The notes under the pieces were generated by a model. It saw only the letters and a program-made list of their open reading frames with translations. It ran no database searches and was not told where the DNA came from. The translations under genes were made by a program, and so were the position numbers. Source: JAHECE01 sp963780675 (lineage in GTDB: Bacteria; Actinomycetota; Actinomycetes; Actinomycetales; JAHECE01). From it: DNA of 64,000 nt. The DNA lies in the NCBI GenBank assembly GCA_963780675.1, contig CAWACR010000003.1, forward strand, positions 1-64,000. Direction: 5' to 3'. This document shows positions 17,948 to 26,580 of the stretch, one piece after another; position 1 is the stretch's first letter; each line of letters begins with the position of its first letter.

Positions 17948-18169
17948 GCCGACGCGGAACGGGGGCACCTCGGGCGAAGGCCGGCCGCGCGCGGATCCAC
18001 CATCCGGCCCTCGTCCCTCGCGCCTCCCGCCAGGCCCGCCACGATCCGGCGCTCGTCCCTCGCCCTTCTGCGGCGAACCCGCCTCCGTGGCGGTGGCGGC
18101 GCGGGTCCATCGGCTCGGACGCCGCGCCGCCGGCCACGCGCCATCCGCGGGGAGGGGCGTACGGGCCTG

Positions 18170-18643
18170 CTACGCCAGCGGGACCAGGTGCCTCGCGTCG
18201 ATGTCCTTCACCTTCTGGACCCGGCGGGCGTACTTCTCGCCGCCCTCGGCGGCCCCGAGCCACTCCGTAGCCATCCACACCTTGACGATCTCCAGGGCGA
18301 TCGCCGAGCCGATGATCTTGCCGCCGATGCACAGAACGTTCGTGTCCGAGTGCGAGCGCGCGAGCTCCGCGCAGAACGGGTCCTGGCACACGGCCGCGAA
18401 GACACCCGCGACCTTGTTCGCGATCATCGCGCTGCCGTACCCGACGCCGTCCACGAAGATCCCGCGGTCCACCTCGCCCTTCGCGACCGCAAGGGTGGCC
18501 GGGTAGACGTGGTCGGGGAGGTCGGCCGGGTCGTCGGTGTCGGTGCCGAAGTCCACGACCTCGTGGCCGCCCGCCGTCAGCAGGGCCTTGATCTCTTCCT
18601 TGAGCGCGCGGCCGGCGTGGTCGCTCGCCATCGCGATGCGCAT
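18170..18643 (-). CDS. RpiB/LacAB-family sugar-phosphate isomerase
   Basis: 157-aa aldose/ketose phosphate isomerase. MRIAMASDHAGRALKEEIKA is the family N-terminus with the Asp-His pair, and ANKVAGVFAAVCQDPFCAEL, SDTNVLCIGGKIIGSAIALE are the following conserved helices. The active-site loop reads VDGVGYGSAM where ribose-5-phosphate isomerase B has a Cys- or Ser-containing GTGxG loop, so the substrate may be a tetrose or another pentulose phosphate rather than ribose 5-phosphate; erythrulose-4-phosphate isomerases belong to this branch. ATG 18643 is preceded by GAGGGGAGCACAG. It is followed on the plus side by a nested palindrome. Confidence 0.85.
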   Translation of the reverse strand: MRIAMASDHAGRALKEEIKALLTAGGHEVVDFGTDTDDPADLPDHVYPATLAVAKGEVDRGIFVDGVGYGSAMIANKVAGVFAAVCQDPFCAELARSHSDTNVLCIGGKIIGSAIALEIVKVWMATEWLGAAEGGEKYARRVQKVKDIDARHLVPLA

Positions 18644-18755
18644 CTGTGCTCCCCTCGTCGTCGATACCCAGATCGCACTCACCGTACGGCCCCGGGCGTT
18701 CCCTGAGGACCGGTATCGGGGTCCGTCAGCGCGCGGACGTCGGCCCGAGCGCACC

Positions 18756-18840
18756 CACCCCGGCAGATCGCGAACATCGGGGCGGATCGCGAGCTCCGGA
18801 CGTTCGCGATCCGCCGACATGTTCGCGATCTGCCGGGGTG
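18756..18840. repeat. Nested palindrome, GATCGCGAACAT family
   Basis: Outer arms 18756-18777 and 18819-18840 (22 bp, exact; core GGCAGATCGCGAACAT) enclose inner arms 18781-18792 and 18805-18816 (GGCGGATCGCGA/TCGCGATCCGCC, exact). It sits between the isomerase start and the rocD stop. A relative lies at 62098-62160. Confidence 0.8.
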
Positions 18841-18858
18841 TGGGCGATCGAGCGTGGG

Positions 18859-20043
18859 TCAGGCGGAGCGGAGCACTCCGGCCAGGGCGTCGAGGCCACG
18901 GTGCAGGTCCGTCTCCGAGATCACCAGCGGCGGGGCGAGCCGGATCGTCGAGCCGTGCGTGTCCTTCGCGAGCACCCCGCGCTGTGCCAGCCGTTCGCAC
19001 ACCTCGCGCCCGGTCAGGCCGAGATCCGGCGCCACGTCCAGGCCCGCCCACAGCCCGACGTGCCGCACGCGGGCCACGAGCCCGTCGGCCACCAGTTCCG
19101 CGAGGCGCCACTCGAGCACCACCCCCAGCTCCCGGGCCCGCGCCTGCGGCTCGCCCTCGGCCAGCAGGTCCACCACGCCCAGCCCGACGGCGCACGCCAG
19201 CGGGTTCCCGCCGAACGTCGAGCCGTGCGTCCCCGCCGTCAGCACCCCGAGCACGTCCGCGCGCCCGACGACGGCGCTCACCGGCACGATCCCGCCGCCC
19301 AGCGCCTTGCCCAGGGTGACGAGGTCCCCGCGGACGCCCACCAGGTCGGCGGCCAGGGTCGCCCCCGCCCGCCCGAGCCCCGACTGGATCTCGTCCAGCA
19401 CCAGCAGCACGTCCGACGCCGAGCACACCTCCCGCAACCGCGGCAGGTAGTCCTCCGGCGGGATGAGCACGCCCGCCTCGCCCTGGATCGGCTCGACCAG
19501 CACGGCCACGGTGCGTGAGTCGATGGCCCGTTCGACGGCGCCCGCGTCCCCGTACGGCACGACGACGAACCCGGGCGTGAACGGCCCGAACCCCGCCCGC
19601 GCCACGGGGTCGGAGGACATCGAGACGATGGTCGTCGTCCGCCCGTGGAACGCCCCCGCGGCGACGACGATCCTCGCCTCGTCGGGAGGCACCCTCTTGA
19701 CCTCGTACCCCCACTTGCGCGCGGCCTTGATCGCTGTCTCGACGGCCTCGGCGCCGGTGTTCATCGGCAGGACCATCTCCGCGCCCACGAGCCCGGCGAG
19801 CGCGTCGACGAACGGGTGGAGGAGGTCGTGCTCGAAGGCCCGCGACGTCAGCGTGAGCCGGTCCAGCTGCGCGTGCGCGATCGTCGTCAGTCGCGGGTGC
19901 CGGTGCCCGAAGTTCAGCGCCGAGTACCCGGCGAGGAAGTCGAGGTAGCGGTGGCCGTCGACGTCGGTGACCCACGAGCCGTCGCCGGAGTGCAGGACGA
20001 CGTCGAGCGGGTGGTAGTTCGGCGCGAGGCGAGGGCTACGCAC
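18859..20043 (-). CDS. rocD: Ornithine--oxo-acid aminotransferase
   Basis: PLP enzyme converting ornithine and 2-oxoglutarate to glutamate semialdehyde and glutamate, in arginine/ornithine catabolism. 394 aa, standard length. NYHPLDVV starts the family domain; LDFLAGYSALNFGHRHPRL, NTGAEAVETAIKAARKWGYE, GAFHGRTTTIVSMSSDP, LVLDEIQSGLGRAG and LVTLGKALGGGIVPVSAVVG (PLP Lys in LGKALGGG) follow in order. GTG 20043 chosen; a second GTG at 20088 would overlap the end of ddaH by 25 bases. Only 20 bases separate it from ddaH, so the two form an operon for guanidino/arginine nitrogen use. Confidence 0.93.
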   Translation of the reverse strand: MRSPRLAPNYHPLDVVLHSGDGSWVTDVDGHRYLDFLAGYSALNFGHRHPRLTTIAHAQLDRLTLTSRAFEHDLLHPFVDALAGLVGAEMVLPMNTGAEAVETAIKAARKWGYEVKRVPPDEARIVVAAGAFHGRTTTIVSMSSDPVARAGFGPFTPGFVVVPYGDAGAVERAIDSRTVAVLVEPIQGEAGVLIPPEDYLPRLREVCSASDVLLVLDEIQSGLGRAGATLAADLVGVRGDLVTLGKALGGGIVPVSAVVGRADVLGVLTAGTHGSTFGGNPLACAVGLGVVDLLAEGEPQARARELGVVLEWRLAELVADGLVARVRHVGLWAGLDVAPDLGLTGREVCERLAQRGVLAKDTHGSTIRLAPPLVISETDLHRGLDALAGVLRSA

Positions 20044-20063
20044 GGCGAGGCATCCGGCGCCGC

Positions 20064-20951
20064 TCAGGCGGGCGCCGTCGTCGTCCACCGCGAGCGCGGC
20101 GCGGCCGCATCCTCGTCCTCCGGCTCCGCCGCCTCGGACCACGCGGCCTCGCGCAACTCCAGCGTGCAGCACTTGGCGCCGCCGCCGCCCTTGAGGAGCT
20201 CGGAGGTGTCGACGGCGATCGGTGAGAAGCCGCGCTCGCGCAGCTGCGCCGCGAGCCCCACGGCCCACGGCGAGTGGATCACGTGGCGGCCGTCGGAGAC
20301 GCAGTTGATGCCGAGGTGGAGGGCGTCGGCCTCCTCGGCGAGGATCGCGTCGGGGTAGAGGCGCTCGAGGATGCGGCGGCTGCCGGGGGAGAAGGCGCCG
20401 GGGTAGTAGGTGATGAGGTGGTCGTCGGTGAGGATCGCGAGCGCGGTGTCCAGGTGGTAGAAGCGCGGGTCCACGAGGTGGAGCGAGACCACCGGGCGGC
20501 CGAACGTCTCCTGGAGCTCGAGGTGCGCCGCGTGGTCCGTGCGGAAGCCGGTGCCGGCGAGGATGGCGCGCTCGGTGAAGAGGATGTCGCCCTCGCCTTC
20601 GTTGACGCACTCGGCCTGGGCGATCTCGAACCCGTCGGCGGCGAGCCACGACTCGAACGCGGGCGACTCCGGCTGGCGCTCGGGGTAGCGGAACTTCGCG
20701 GTGTACGCGATCCCGTCCACCACCGTGGCGCCGTTGGCGGTGTAGACCATGTCCGGCAGGCCGGGGAGGGGGTCGATGAGCTCCACGGTGTGGCCGAGCT
20801 CGAGGTAGGTGTCCCGCAACTGCTCCCACTGGGCGACGGCGCGCGCGGTGTCCGTGGGTTCGTCCATGTGCATCCACGGGTTGATCTCGTAGGACACCGT
20901 GAAGTACGTCGGGGGGCACATCAGGTAGCGCCGTGGGCGTGCGTGCCGCAT
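20064..20951 (-). CDS. ddaH: N-dimethylarginine dimethylaminohydrolase-like amidinotransferase-fold enzyme
   Basis: 295-aa member of the guanidine-modifying superfamily; DDAH hydrolyses methylated arginines to citrulline and methylamines. RRYLMCPPTYFTVSYEINPW is the characteristic start; DMVYTANGATVVDGIAYTAKF, NEGEGDILF (acidic residue of the active site), DPRFYHLDTALAIL and INCVSDGRHVIHSP follow; the nucleophilic Cys is in KGGGGAKCCTLELRE. Start ATG 20951 follows GAGGAGGACCG. It is the first gene of an operon with rocD, which could then process ornithine or related carbon. A related actinobacterial arginine-dihydrolase function cannot be excluded. Confidence 0.85.
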   Translation of the reverse strand: MRHARPRRYLMCPPTYFTVSYEINPWMHMDEPTDTARAVAQWEQLRDTYLELGHTVELIDPLPGLPDMVYTANGATVVDGIAYTAKFRYPERQPESPAFESWLAADGFEIAQAECVNEGEGDILFTERAILAGTGFRTDHAAHLELQETFGRPVVSLHLVDPRFYHLDTALAILTDDHLITYYPGAFSPGSRRILERLYPDAILAEEADALHLGINCVSDGRHVIHSPWAVGLAAQLRERGFSPIAVDTSELLKGGGGAKCCTLELREAAWSEAAEPEDEDAAAPRSRWTTTAPA

Positions 20952-20998
20952 CGGTCCTCCTCGTGGGTGGGGCTCGTCCGAGCGTAGGACCCCGGGTG

Positions 20999-21074
20999 CC
21001 GGATGCCCACGCAGTCGCGTACGGGCTGCCCCCCGGGCCGGATGCCCACGCAGTCGCGTACGGGCTGCCCCCGC
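20999..21074. repeat. Two tandem 39-bp units
   Basis: The unit starting CCGGATGCCCACGCAGTCGC occurs at 20999 and again at 21038, nearly identical over 36 bases including GTACGGGCTGCCCCC. It is immediately upstream of ddaH and may include its promoter region. Confidence 0.7.
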
Positions 21075-21117
21075 GCCGCCCCGCTCGGCCCGCCGGGCGC
21101 GCCCTCCCTCCAGCCCC

Positions 21118-21265
21118 TTTGTCGAGGTCGAGGTCGAGGTCGCCGCGCCGAGGTCGTGGTTCTGACGCGAGATCGATGGTCAGCGGCAGCGACCTCGCCT
21201 CAGAACCTCGACTTCGGGCCCGTGACCTCGACCTCGCGAGCGAGAACCCTCGACCTCGGCGATCA
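21118..21265. repeat. Diverged GAGGTCGAGG palindromic cluster
   Basis: Clustered GTCGAGGTCGAGGTCGAGG and CGACCTCGCGAGCGAGAACC elements in both orientations form an imperfect palindrome. Related in wording to 7253-7341 and 9409-9486 but degraded. It lies just before the mutarotase start. Confidence 0.55.
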
Positions 21266-21285
21266 ACTGGTGGCACGGTGGGGAG

Positions 21286-22170
21286 ATGCGCCGAGCGATC
21301 CGCGGTATCGACCTCCCCCCGTCCGTGCGGCTCGAGACCGGGCCGGGTGGCCTGCTGCGGCTCGCCGTGCGCCACGACCGCTTCGGCTCCGCGGAGGTCT
21401 ACCTCCACGGCGCCCATGTGACGGGCTGGATCCCGGCGGGCGGCGCGCCGGTCCTGTGGATGAGCGGCTCGAGCCTCTACCGCGAGGACGCCGCGATCCG
21501 CGGCGGCATCCCGATCTGCTTCCCGTGGTTCGGGGGCGGTCCCGCGGACGACCAGAAGCCGTCGCACGGCTACGCCCGCCTGCGCGAGTGGCGGATCGTC
21601 TCCGCGACGGAGGACGACGACGGCGTGACGCTGGCCTTCGCGCTCCCGCCCGAGGAGGGGGACCTCCCGCTCGAGGCGACCTACAAGGTGACGGTGGGGG
21701 CATCGCTGGGGCTCGCGCTCGAGGTGCGGAACGCCGGCGAGGAGCCCGTGACGGTCGAGGCGGCGCTCCACACGTACCTCGCCGTGAGCGATGTCCGGGA
21801 GGTCGCCGTCGAGGGCCTCGACGGCGCGGTGTACCTCGACCGGCTCGGCGGACCCGACCCCGTGCGGCAGGAGGAGGACGTCATCACCTTCGCGGCCGAG
21901 ACGGACAGGATCTACGTGGGCACCGAGGCGAGCGTCGTCGTGGACGACCCCGGTGCGGGCCGGCGGATCACCGTCCACAAGACCGGATCGACGAACACCG
22001 TCGTCTGGAACCCGTGGGCGGACAAGGCGCGGGCGATGGCCGACTTCGGCGACGACGAGTGGCCGGGGATGCTGTGCGTCGAGACGGCCGACGTGCGCGA
22101 CGGCGCCCTGACCCTGGGCCCCGGCGCGGAGCACGTGATGACGGCGCGCCTCGAGGTGGCGGGGCGGTAG
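21286..22170 (+). CDS. D-hexose-6-phosphate mutarotase (YeaD-like)
   Basis: 294-aa aldose-1-epimerase-fold enzyme that speeds anomer exchange of glucose 6-phosphate. AEVYLHGAHVTGWIPAGG, LWMSGSSLYREDAAIRGGIP, ICFPWFG, KPSHGYARLREW, and later HTYLAVSDVREVAVEGLDG and VVWNPWADKARAMADFGDDE are the family landmarks, with catalytic His in SHGYAR and HTYL. Start ATG 21286 is close to a GGTGGGGAG element. It fits functionally with pgi in the same window but is 17 kb away and transcribed alone. Confidence 0.92.
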   Translation: MRRAIRGIDLPPSVRLETGPGGLLRLAVRHDRFGSAEVYLHGAHVTGWIPAGGAPVLWMSGSSLYREDAAIRGGIPICFPWFGGGPADDQKPSHGYARLREWRIVSATEDDDGVTLAFALPPEEGDLPLEATYKVTVGASLGLALEVRNAGEEPVTVEAALHTYLAVSDVREVAVEGLDGAVYLDRLGGPDPVRQEEDVITFAAETDRIYVGTEASVVVDDPGAGRRITVHKTGSTNTVVWNPWADKARAMADFGDDEWPGMLCVETADVRDGALTLGPGAEHVMTARLEVAGR

Positions 22171-22286
22171 GAGGCGGTTCGCGGGCGCCGTCGTCGGCGG
22201 TTCTGGGGCGACGTTCACCACCGAGGCGTGGCGGCCTAGGTCGGACGTCCCAGGCGGGAGGACCGCCGGATAACTACGGTCGAAAC

Positions 22287-23078
22287 GTGAGTAATCTCGG
22301 TCCGCAGCGATCGCACCCCACCGGGCGGCGGGAGGCCCTCTCCCCGGCACGGCAGGAGGTGCTCGACCTCCTCGTCGACGCCGACGGCGGGCTGACGGTC
22401 GCGGACGTCGCGCACGCGACGAGTTCGCATCCCAACACCGCCCGCGAGCACCTCGACGCGTTGGTCCAGGCGGGGCACCTCGCGCGGGCGCAGCTGCCGG
22501 CGGTCGGCCGGGGCCGCCCCCCGATGATCTACCGCGCGCTGCCGCGCGCCCGCGAGGTGGGGCCTCAGTACCGGGCCCTCGCGGAGATGCTCGTCGAGTA
22601 CCTCGTCGAGCAGACACCTGACGCCGAGGTCCGCACGTTTCACTCGCGCGAGGCGGGCGAGCGATGGGCTTCCCGACGGGAGAGCGAGGACGACGTCGCG
22701 TCCCTCCTGGCGTCGGTCGACCCGGTGCCCGTGCCGGGAACGGTGGCGTCGCCGGACGGCACCGACGGCATCACCCTCCGGCTGAGGCGCTGCCCGGTGC
22801 TCGACCTCGCGCGGCGGCACTCCGACGTCGTGTGCTCGGTCCACCTCGGCCTGCTCCGGGGCGTCCTGGCGAAGGGCCTCGACGTGGACGACATCGAGTT
22901 GCACCCGTTCGCGGAGCCGGGCGCATGCCTTGTCCACTTCCCGCCGTTCCAGAAGCTTCCGCCCGCCGCCTTCGCCTTCCTCGCGGGAGCGGGGCTCGTC
23001 GGCGAGGGCGACGGCGAGACGCGCTGTGACGGCGACCAGAGCGAGATCCCTCACGTGCGCGAGCACGCCAACGCCTGA
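22287..23078 (+). CDS. HTH transcriptional regulator with C-terminal Cys/His sensor-like domain
   Basis: 263 aa. The N-terminus holds a winged helix (RQEVLDLLVDADGGLTVADV, HATSSHPNTAREHLDALVQA, GRGRPPMIYRAL). The C-terminal half has RRCPVLDLARRHSDVVCSVHLG and FAEPGACLVHF, a Cys-x(15)-Cys-x2-His...Cys arrangement like SufR-type regulators that bind an iron-sulfur cluster. So an Fe-S or metal-sensing regulator is a reasonable inference, not proven. GTG 22287 chosen because it gives the usual short lead to the HTH. Only 11 bases separate it from the cupin gene, so they are co-transcribed. Confidence 0.72.
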   Translation: MSNLGPQRSHPTGRREALSPARQEVLDLLVDADGGLTVADVAHATSSHPNTAREHLDALVQAGHLARAQLPAVGRGRPPMIYRALPRAREVGPQYRALAEMLVEYLVEQTPDAEVRTFHSREAGERWASRRESEDDVASLLASVDPVPVPGTVASPDGTDGITLRLRRCPVLDLARRHSDVVCSVHLGLLRGVLAKGLDVDDIELHPFAEPGACLVHFPPFQKLPPAAFAFLAGAGLVGEGDGETRCDGDQSEIPHVREHANA

Positions 23079-23089
23079 AGGAGACACCG

Positions 23090-23443
23090 ATGCCCCAAGA
23101 GCCCGAGCATCGCGCCATGACCGACGTCGTCGACGTGGCGGCGCTGGTGGCGGTCCAGCCCGAGAGCACGGTCTCGCGGACGGTCCTGCGCGGCGAGGGT
23201 GTGCGGGTGGTGCTGTTCTCCTTCGACGCCGGTCAGCAGCTCACCGAGCACACCGCCGCCGTCCCGGTGCTCCTCCAGGTGCTCGACGGCCACCTGAGGA
23301 TCACGGCGGACGGCCGGACCGTCGACCTCACGCCCGGCGGGGTGGTGCACCTGGCGACCCGGACCCCGCACGCGGTGCTGGCCGTGGAGCCGAGCCGGCT
23401 GATGCTCACGATGCTCGACCCGCGGGTGGGCGCGGCGCGCTGA
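23090..23443 (+). CDS. Small cupin-domain protein
   Basis: 117-aa single-domain cupin. The first cupin motif is weak (FSFDAGQQLTEHTAAVPVLL, with H in TEHT) and the second is GGVVHLATRTPHAVLAVEPS, giving two or three His that could hold a metal. GHLRITADGRTVDLTPGGVV is the typical strand-turn-strand between them. AAGGAGACACCG precedes ATG 23090. It is the second gene of the HTH-cupin operon, so the cupin could detoxify or sense the same signal as the regulator. The exact substrate is unknown. Confidence 0.82.
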   Translation: MPQEPEHRAMTDVVDVAALVAVQPESTVSRTVLRGEGVRVVLFSFDAGQQLTEHTAAVPVLLQVLDGHLRITADGRTVDLTPGGVVHLATRTPHAVLAVEPSRLMLTMLDPRVGAAR

Positions 23444-23529
23444 GGCCTCGCCCCCGGAGCCGCGGCGACTCACCCCGGCACGCTCGGGCAGTGCGCTGAG
23501 GCCCGCCCCGGTGCGCTCGCCCTCGACCG

Positions 23530-23604
23530 TTGACACCCTTCCGCCGCTGTCCGTATCCTCTACTCAAACGTTTGCGCAAACGTTTGAGTAGAGGATACGG
23601 ACAG
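23530..23604 (+). promoter_or_regulatory. LacI promoter inside a 58-bp perfect palindrome
   Basis: TTGACA (23530-23535) and TATCCT (23554-23559) with an 18-base spacer form a good promoter. The -10 lies inside a perfect palindrome, 23547-23604, whose centre is CAAACGTTTG-CG-CAAACGTTTG flipped about 23575.5. CAAACGTTTG itself is a LacI-type half-palindrome, so two operator centres are present. Binding here would shut off the lacI gene and could act in both directions because the mirror -10 exists on the other strand. Confidence 0.8.
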
Positions 23605-23629
23605 GGACAGAAGGGAGGCGGCCGCACAC

Positions 23630-24604
23630 GTGGTCACGATCAAGGACGTCGCCCGCGCGTCCGGCGTCTCCTACTCCACGGTGTCCCGCGTGGTGACCGG
23701 CGGCACCGGGTTCTCGGAGGAGACCCGCGCGCGGGTGGAGGCCGCCGTCGTCGAGCTCGGCTACCGCCCGAACACCCTCGCCCGCAGCCTCGTGATGCAG
23801 CGGCACAGCACCCTCGCGGTCCTCGTGCCCTCGGTCTCGGAGTCCTTCGCGGGCCTCGTCCTGGACGGCATCGAGGACGCCGCCCAGGAGAGGGGCCTGC
23901 TCGTGGTGATCGGCCGCACTGCGGGCCGGCCAGAGCGTGCGATCGAGTACCTCGAGACCCTGCGGGGTCACCAGGCCATCGGCGCGATCCTCGTCTCGAC
24001 CGTCATCACCCCTGACCTCGCCGCCGCCTTCGGTGGCGCACCCCTGGTGAGCGTCGCCATCGACGCCCACAACGGGACGTCCGCCGTCGCCGTCGACTCC
24101 TACCGTGCGGCGCGCGACGCCGTCGATCACCTCCGGGCCCGCGGCCACCGTCGCATCGGCTTTCTCTCGGGGCACGAGTCGGACCTCCACACCACCGCCC
24201 CGCGCCTCGCCGGCTACCGGGACGCGATGGCGGACGCCGGCCTCACCTCCGTGACGACGTTCGGCGGCTTCGACTACGCCTCCGGCGCGCCCGGCGTCGC
24301 CGACCTGCTGCGCCAGGACGGCGGCCTCACCGCGATCTTCGCGGCCGGCGACGAGCTCGGCGTGGCCGCCATCAACGCCCTCCATCGTCTGGGGCGACGC
24401 GTCCCCGAGGACGTCTCCGTGCTCGGCTTCGACAACACCCCCGTCGCGCAGCACGTCAGCCCCGGGCTCACCACGGTCGGCCAGCCGCTGCGCGAGATGG
24501 GCGCGCTCGCCGTCCGAATGGTCCTCGCCCCGACGACGGCGCTCCCCACGGTGGTCCCGCACCGCATCGTGGAGCGGGAGTCCGTCGGCCCTCCGCCCGC
24601 CTGA
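23630..24604 (+). CDS. LacI family transcriptional regulator
   Basis: 324-aa repressor. The DNA-binding domain VTIKDVARASGVSYSTVSRV-VTG (residues 2-24) and the hinge LGYRPNTLARSLVMQRHSTL are typical; the periplasmic-binding-protein-like effector domain follows (VLVPSVSESFAGLVLDGIED, GHRRIGFLSG, AIFAAGDELGVAAINALHRL, DVSVLGFDNTPVAQHVSPGL). GTG 23630 is preceded by AAGGGAGG. It sits between its palindromic operator and the GH13 glucosidase, so the ligand is probably a maltose- or isomaltose-type sugar or its phosphate. Autoregulated by position. Confidence 0.93.
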   Translation: MVTIKDVARASGVSYSTVSRVVTGGTGFSEETRARVEAAVVELGYRPNTLARSLVMQRHSTLAVLVPSVSESFAGLVLDGIEDAAQERGLLVVIGRTAGRPERAIEYLETLRGHQAIGAILVSTVITPDLAAAFGGAPLVSVAIDAHNGTSAVAVDSYRAARDAVDHLRARGHRRIGFLSGHESDLHTTAPRLAGYRDAMADAGLTSVTTFGGFDYASGAPGVADLLRQDGGLTAIFAAGDELGVAAINALHRLGRRVPEDVSVLGFDNTPVAQHVSPGLTTVGQPLREMGALAVRMVLAPTTALPTVVPHRIVERESVGPPPA

Positions 24605-24706
24605 CCGTTTCCCCGAACTGCCCGCCGAGGCCCCGCGCTCGGCGGACGCTGTACCCGGATCCACGAACGCCTGACCCCGACCCACGCCCACCGAGAGGAT
24701 CTCCCC

Positions 24707-26472
24707 ATGACCCAGCCCGCGTCGTCGTCCGCTCTCGTCGTCCCCGCCGCCCGCCAGCCGGAGGACTGGTGGAAGTCGGCGGTTGTCTACCAGATCTACC
24801 CGCGGTCGTTCGCGGACAGCGACGGCGACGGCGTGGGTGACCTGCGGGGGATCATCGGGAAGCTGGACTACCTGGCGGCGCTGGGGGTGGACGTGCTGTG
24901 GTTGTCGCCGGTGTACCGCTCGCCGCAGGACGACAACGGGTACGACATCAGCGACTACGAGGACATCGACCCGATGTTCGGGACGCTGGCGGACGTGGAC
25001 GAGCTGATCGCCGGGGTGCACGAGCGCGGCATGAAGATCGTCATGGACCTGGTGGTCAACCACACGAGCGACGAGCACCCGTGGTTCGTGGAGTCGCGGT
25101 CCTCGAAGGACAACCCGAAGCGGGACTGGTACTGGTGGCGCCCCGCGCGCGAGGGGCACGAGCCCGGCACCCCCGGCGCCGAGCCGACGAACTGGGCGTC
25201 CTTCTTCTCCGGCCCGGCGTGGGAGTACGACGAGGCGACGGGCGAGTACTTCCTCCACCTGTTCTCGAAGAAGCAGCCCGACCTCAACTGGGAGAACCCC
25301 GAGGTCCGCGAGGCCGTCTACGCGATGATGCGCCGCTGGGTGGAGCGCGGGCGTCGACGGCTTCCGGATGGACGTCATCAACCTCATCTCCAAGCAGGTG
25401 GGCCCGGACGGCACGCTGCCCGACGGCGTCGTCCACGGGGGCGGTGCGCTGGGTGACGGCACGCCGTTCTGCATGAACGGGCCGCGGATCCACGAGTTCC
25501 TTCAGGAGATGAACCGCGAGGTCCTCGCCGGGCGGAACCTCATCACGGTGGGCGAGACACCGGGCGCGACCGTCGCCGACGCCGCGCTGTACTCGGGCGC
25601 CGACCGCGGCGAGGTGAACATGGTCTTCACGTTCGAGCACGTCGACCTGGACTCTGCGCCGGGCGGCTCGAAGTGGGACCTGGCCCCCCTGCGGCTGAGC
25701 GACCTCAAGGCGAACCTCTCGGCCTGGCAGGAGGGCCTCGCGGAGGTCGGCTGGAACTCCCTGTACTGGAACAACCACGACCAGCCGCGGATCGTCTCGC
25801 GCTGGGGTGACGACGGCGCCCACCGGGTGGAGAGCGCGAAGACGCTGGGCACGGTGCTGCACCTGATGCGCGGGACGCCGTACGTGTACCAGGGCGAGGA
25901 GTTCGGGATGACGAACGCGCACTTCACGCGGTGGACTCAGTACCAGGACATCGAGTCGGTGAACTGGGCGGCCGAGGCCGCCGCGCGGGGGGTGCCCGAG
26001 GAGTCGATCGTCCGGTCCCTCGCCGACCAAGTCGCGCGACAACGCTCGCACGCCGGTCCAGTGGGACGCCTCGCCGAACGCCGGCTTCACCACCGGCACG
26101 CCGTGGCTGACGGTCAACCCGAACCACGTCACGATCAACGCCGAGGCGGCGGTGGCGGACCCGGGCTCGGTGCTGCACCACTACCGGCGGCTCTTCGAGC
26201 TGCGGCACACCCTGCCGGTGGTGGTCCACGGCGACTACCGGTTGCTCCTGCCGGCCGACGAGCAGGTCTTCGCCTACGTCCGCACGCTCGACGGGGCCCG
26301 GCTCCTCGTGGTCGCCAACCTGTCCGGGGCGAGCGCCGTCGTCGACCTCGGCGACGACGCCGCGCTGCTCGCCGGCGAGGTCCTCATCGCCACTCACTCG
26401 GGCGGCGCCCCCGCTGACGGCGGGACCCTGACCCTCGCGCCTTGGGAGTCGCGCGCGATCCTCACGCGCTGA
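24707..26472 (+). pseudogene. GH13 alpha-glucosidase / oligo-1,6-glucosidase, two frameshifts
   Basis: Cytoplasmic hydrolase of alpha-glucosides. N-terminal part: WWKSAVVYQIYPRSFADSDG, DGVGDLRGIIGKLDYLAALG, VDVLWLSPVYRSPQDDNGYD, DLVVNHTSDEHPWF. Catalytic Asp in GVDGFRMDVINL, acid/base Glu in LITVGETPG and transition-state Asp in YWNNHDQPRIVSRWG, then SRDNARTPVQWD and a C-terminal beta domain. The frame slips at about 25345 (one extra G in CGCGGGCGTC) and again near 26030 (before SRDNARTPVQW). With both corrected the protein is about 588 aa, the family norm. All catalytic residues are intact, so sequence error is likelier than decay. Follows LacI by 103 bases. Confidence 0.88.
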
Positions 26473-26478
26473 GCGCGT

Positions 26479-26522
26479 ACGACGCCCCGCCCCGCCGGAA
26501 TCCCGGCGCGGCGGGGCGTCGT
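26479..26522. terminator. Bidirectional terminator between GH13 and SRPBCC genes
   Basis: ACGACGCCCCGC (26479-26490) pairs exactly with GCGGGGCGTCGT (26511-26522), with further pairing CCCGCCGG/CCGGCGCGG inside. Confidence 0.75.
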
Positions 26523-26580
26523 GCGCGGGGCGTCGCGCTGAGTGCGGGGGCGGGGGCGCAGCGCGAAGCCCTCCGGCGCG

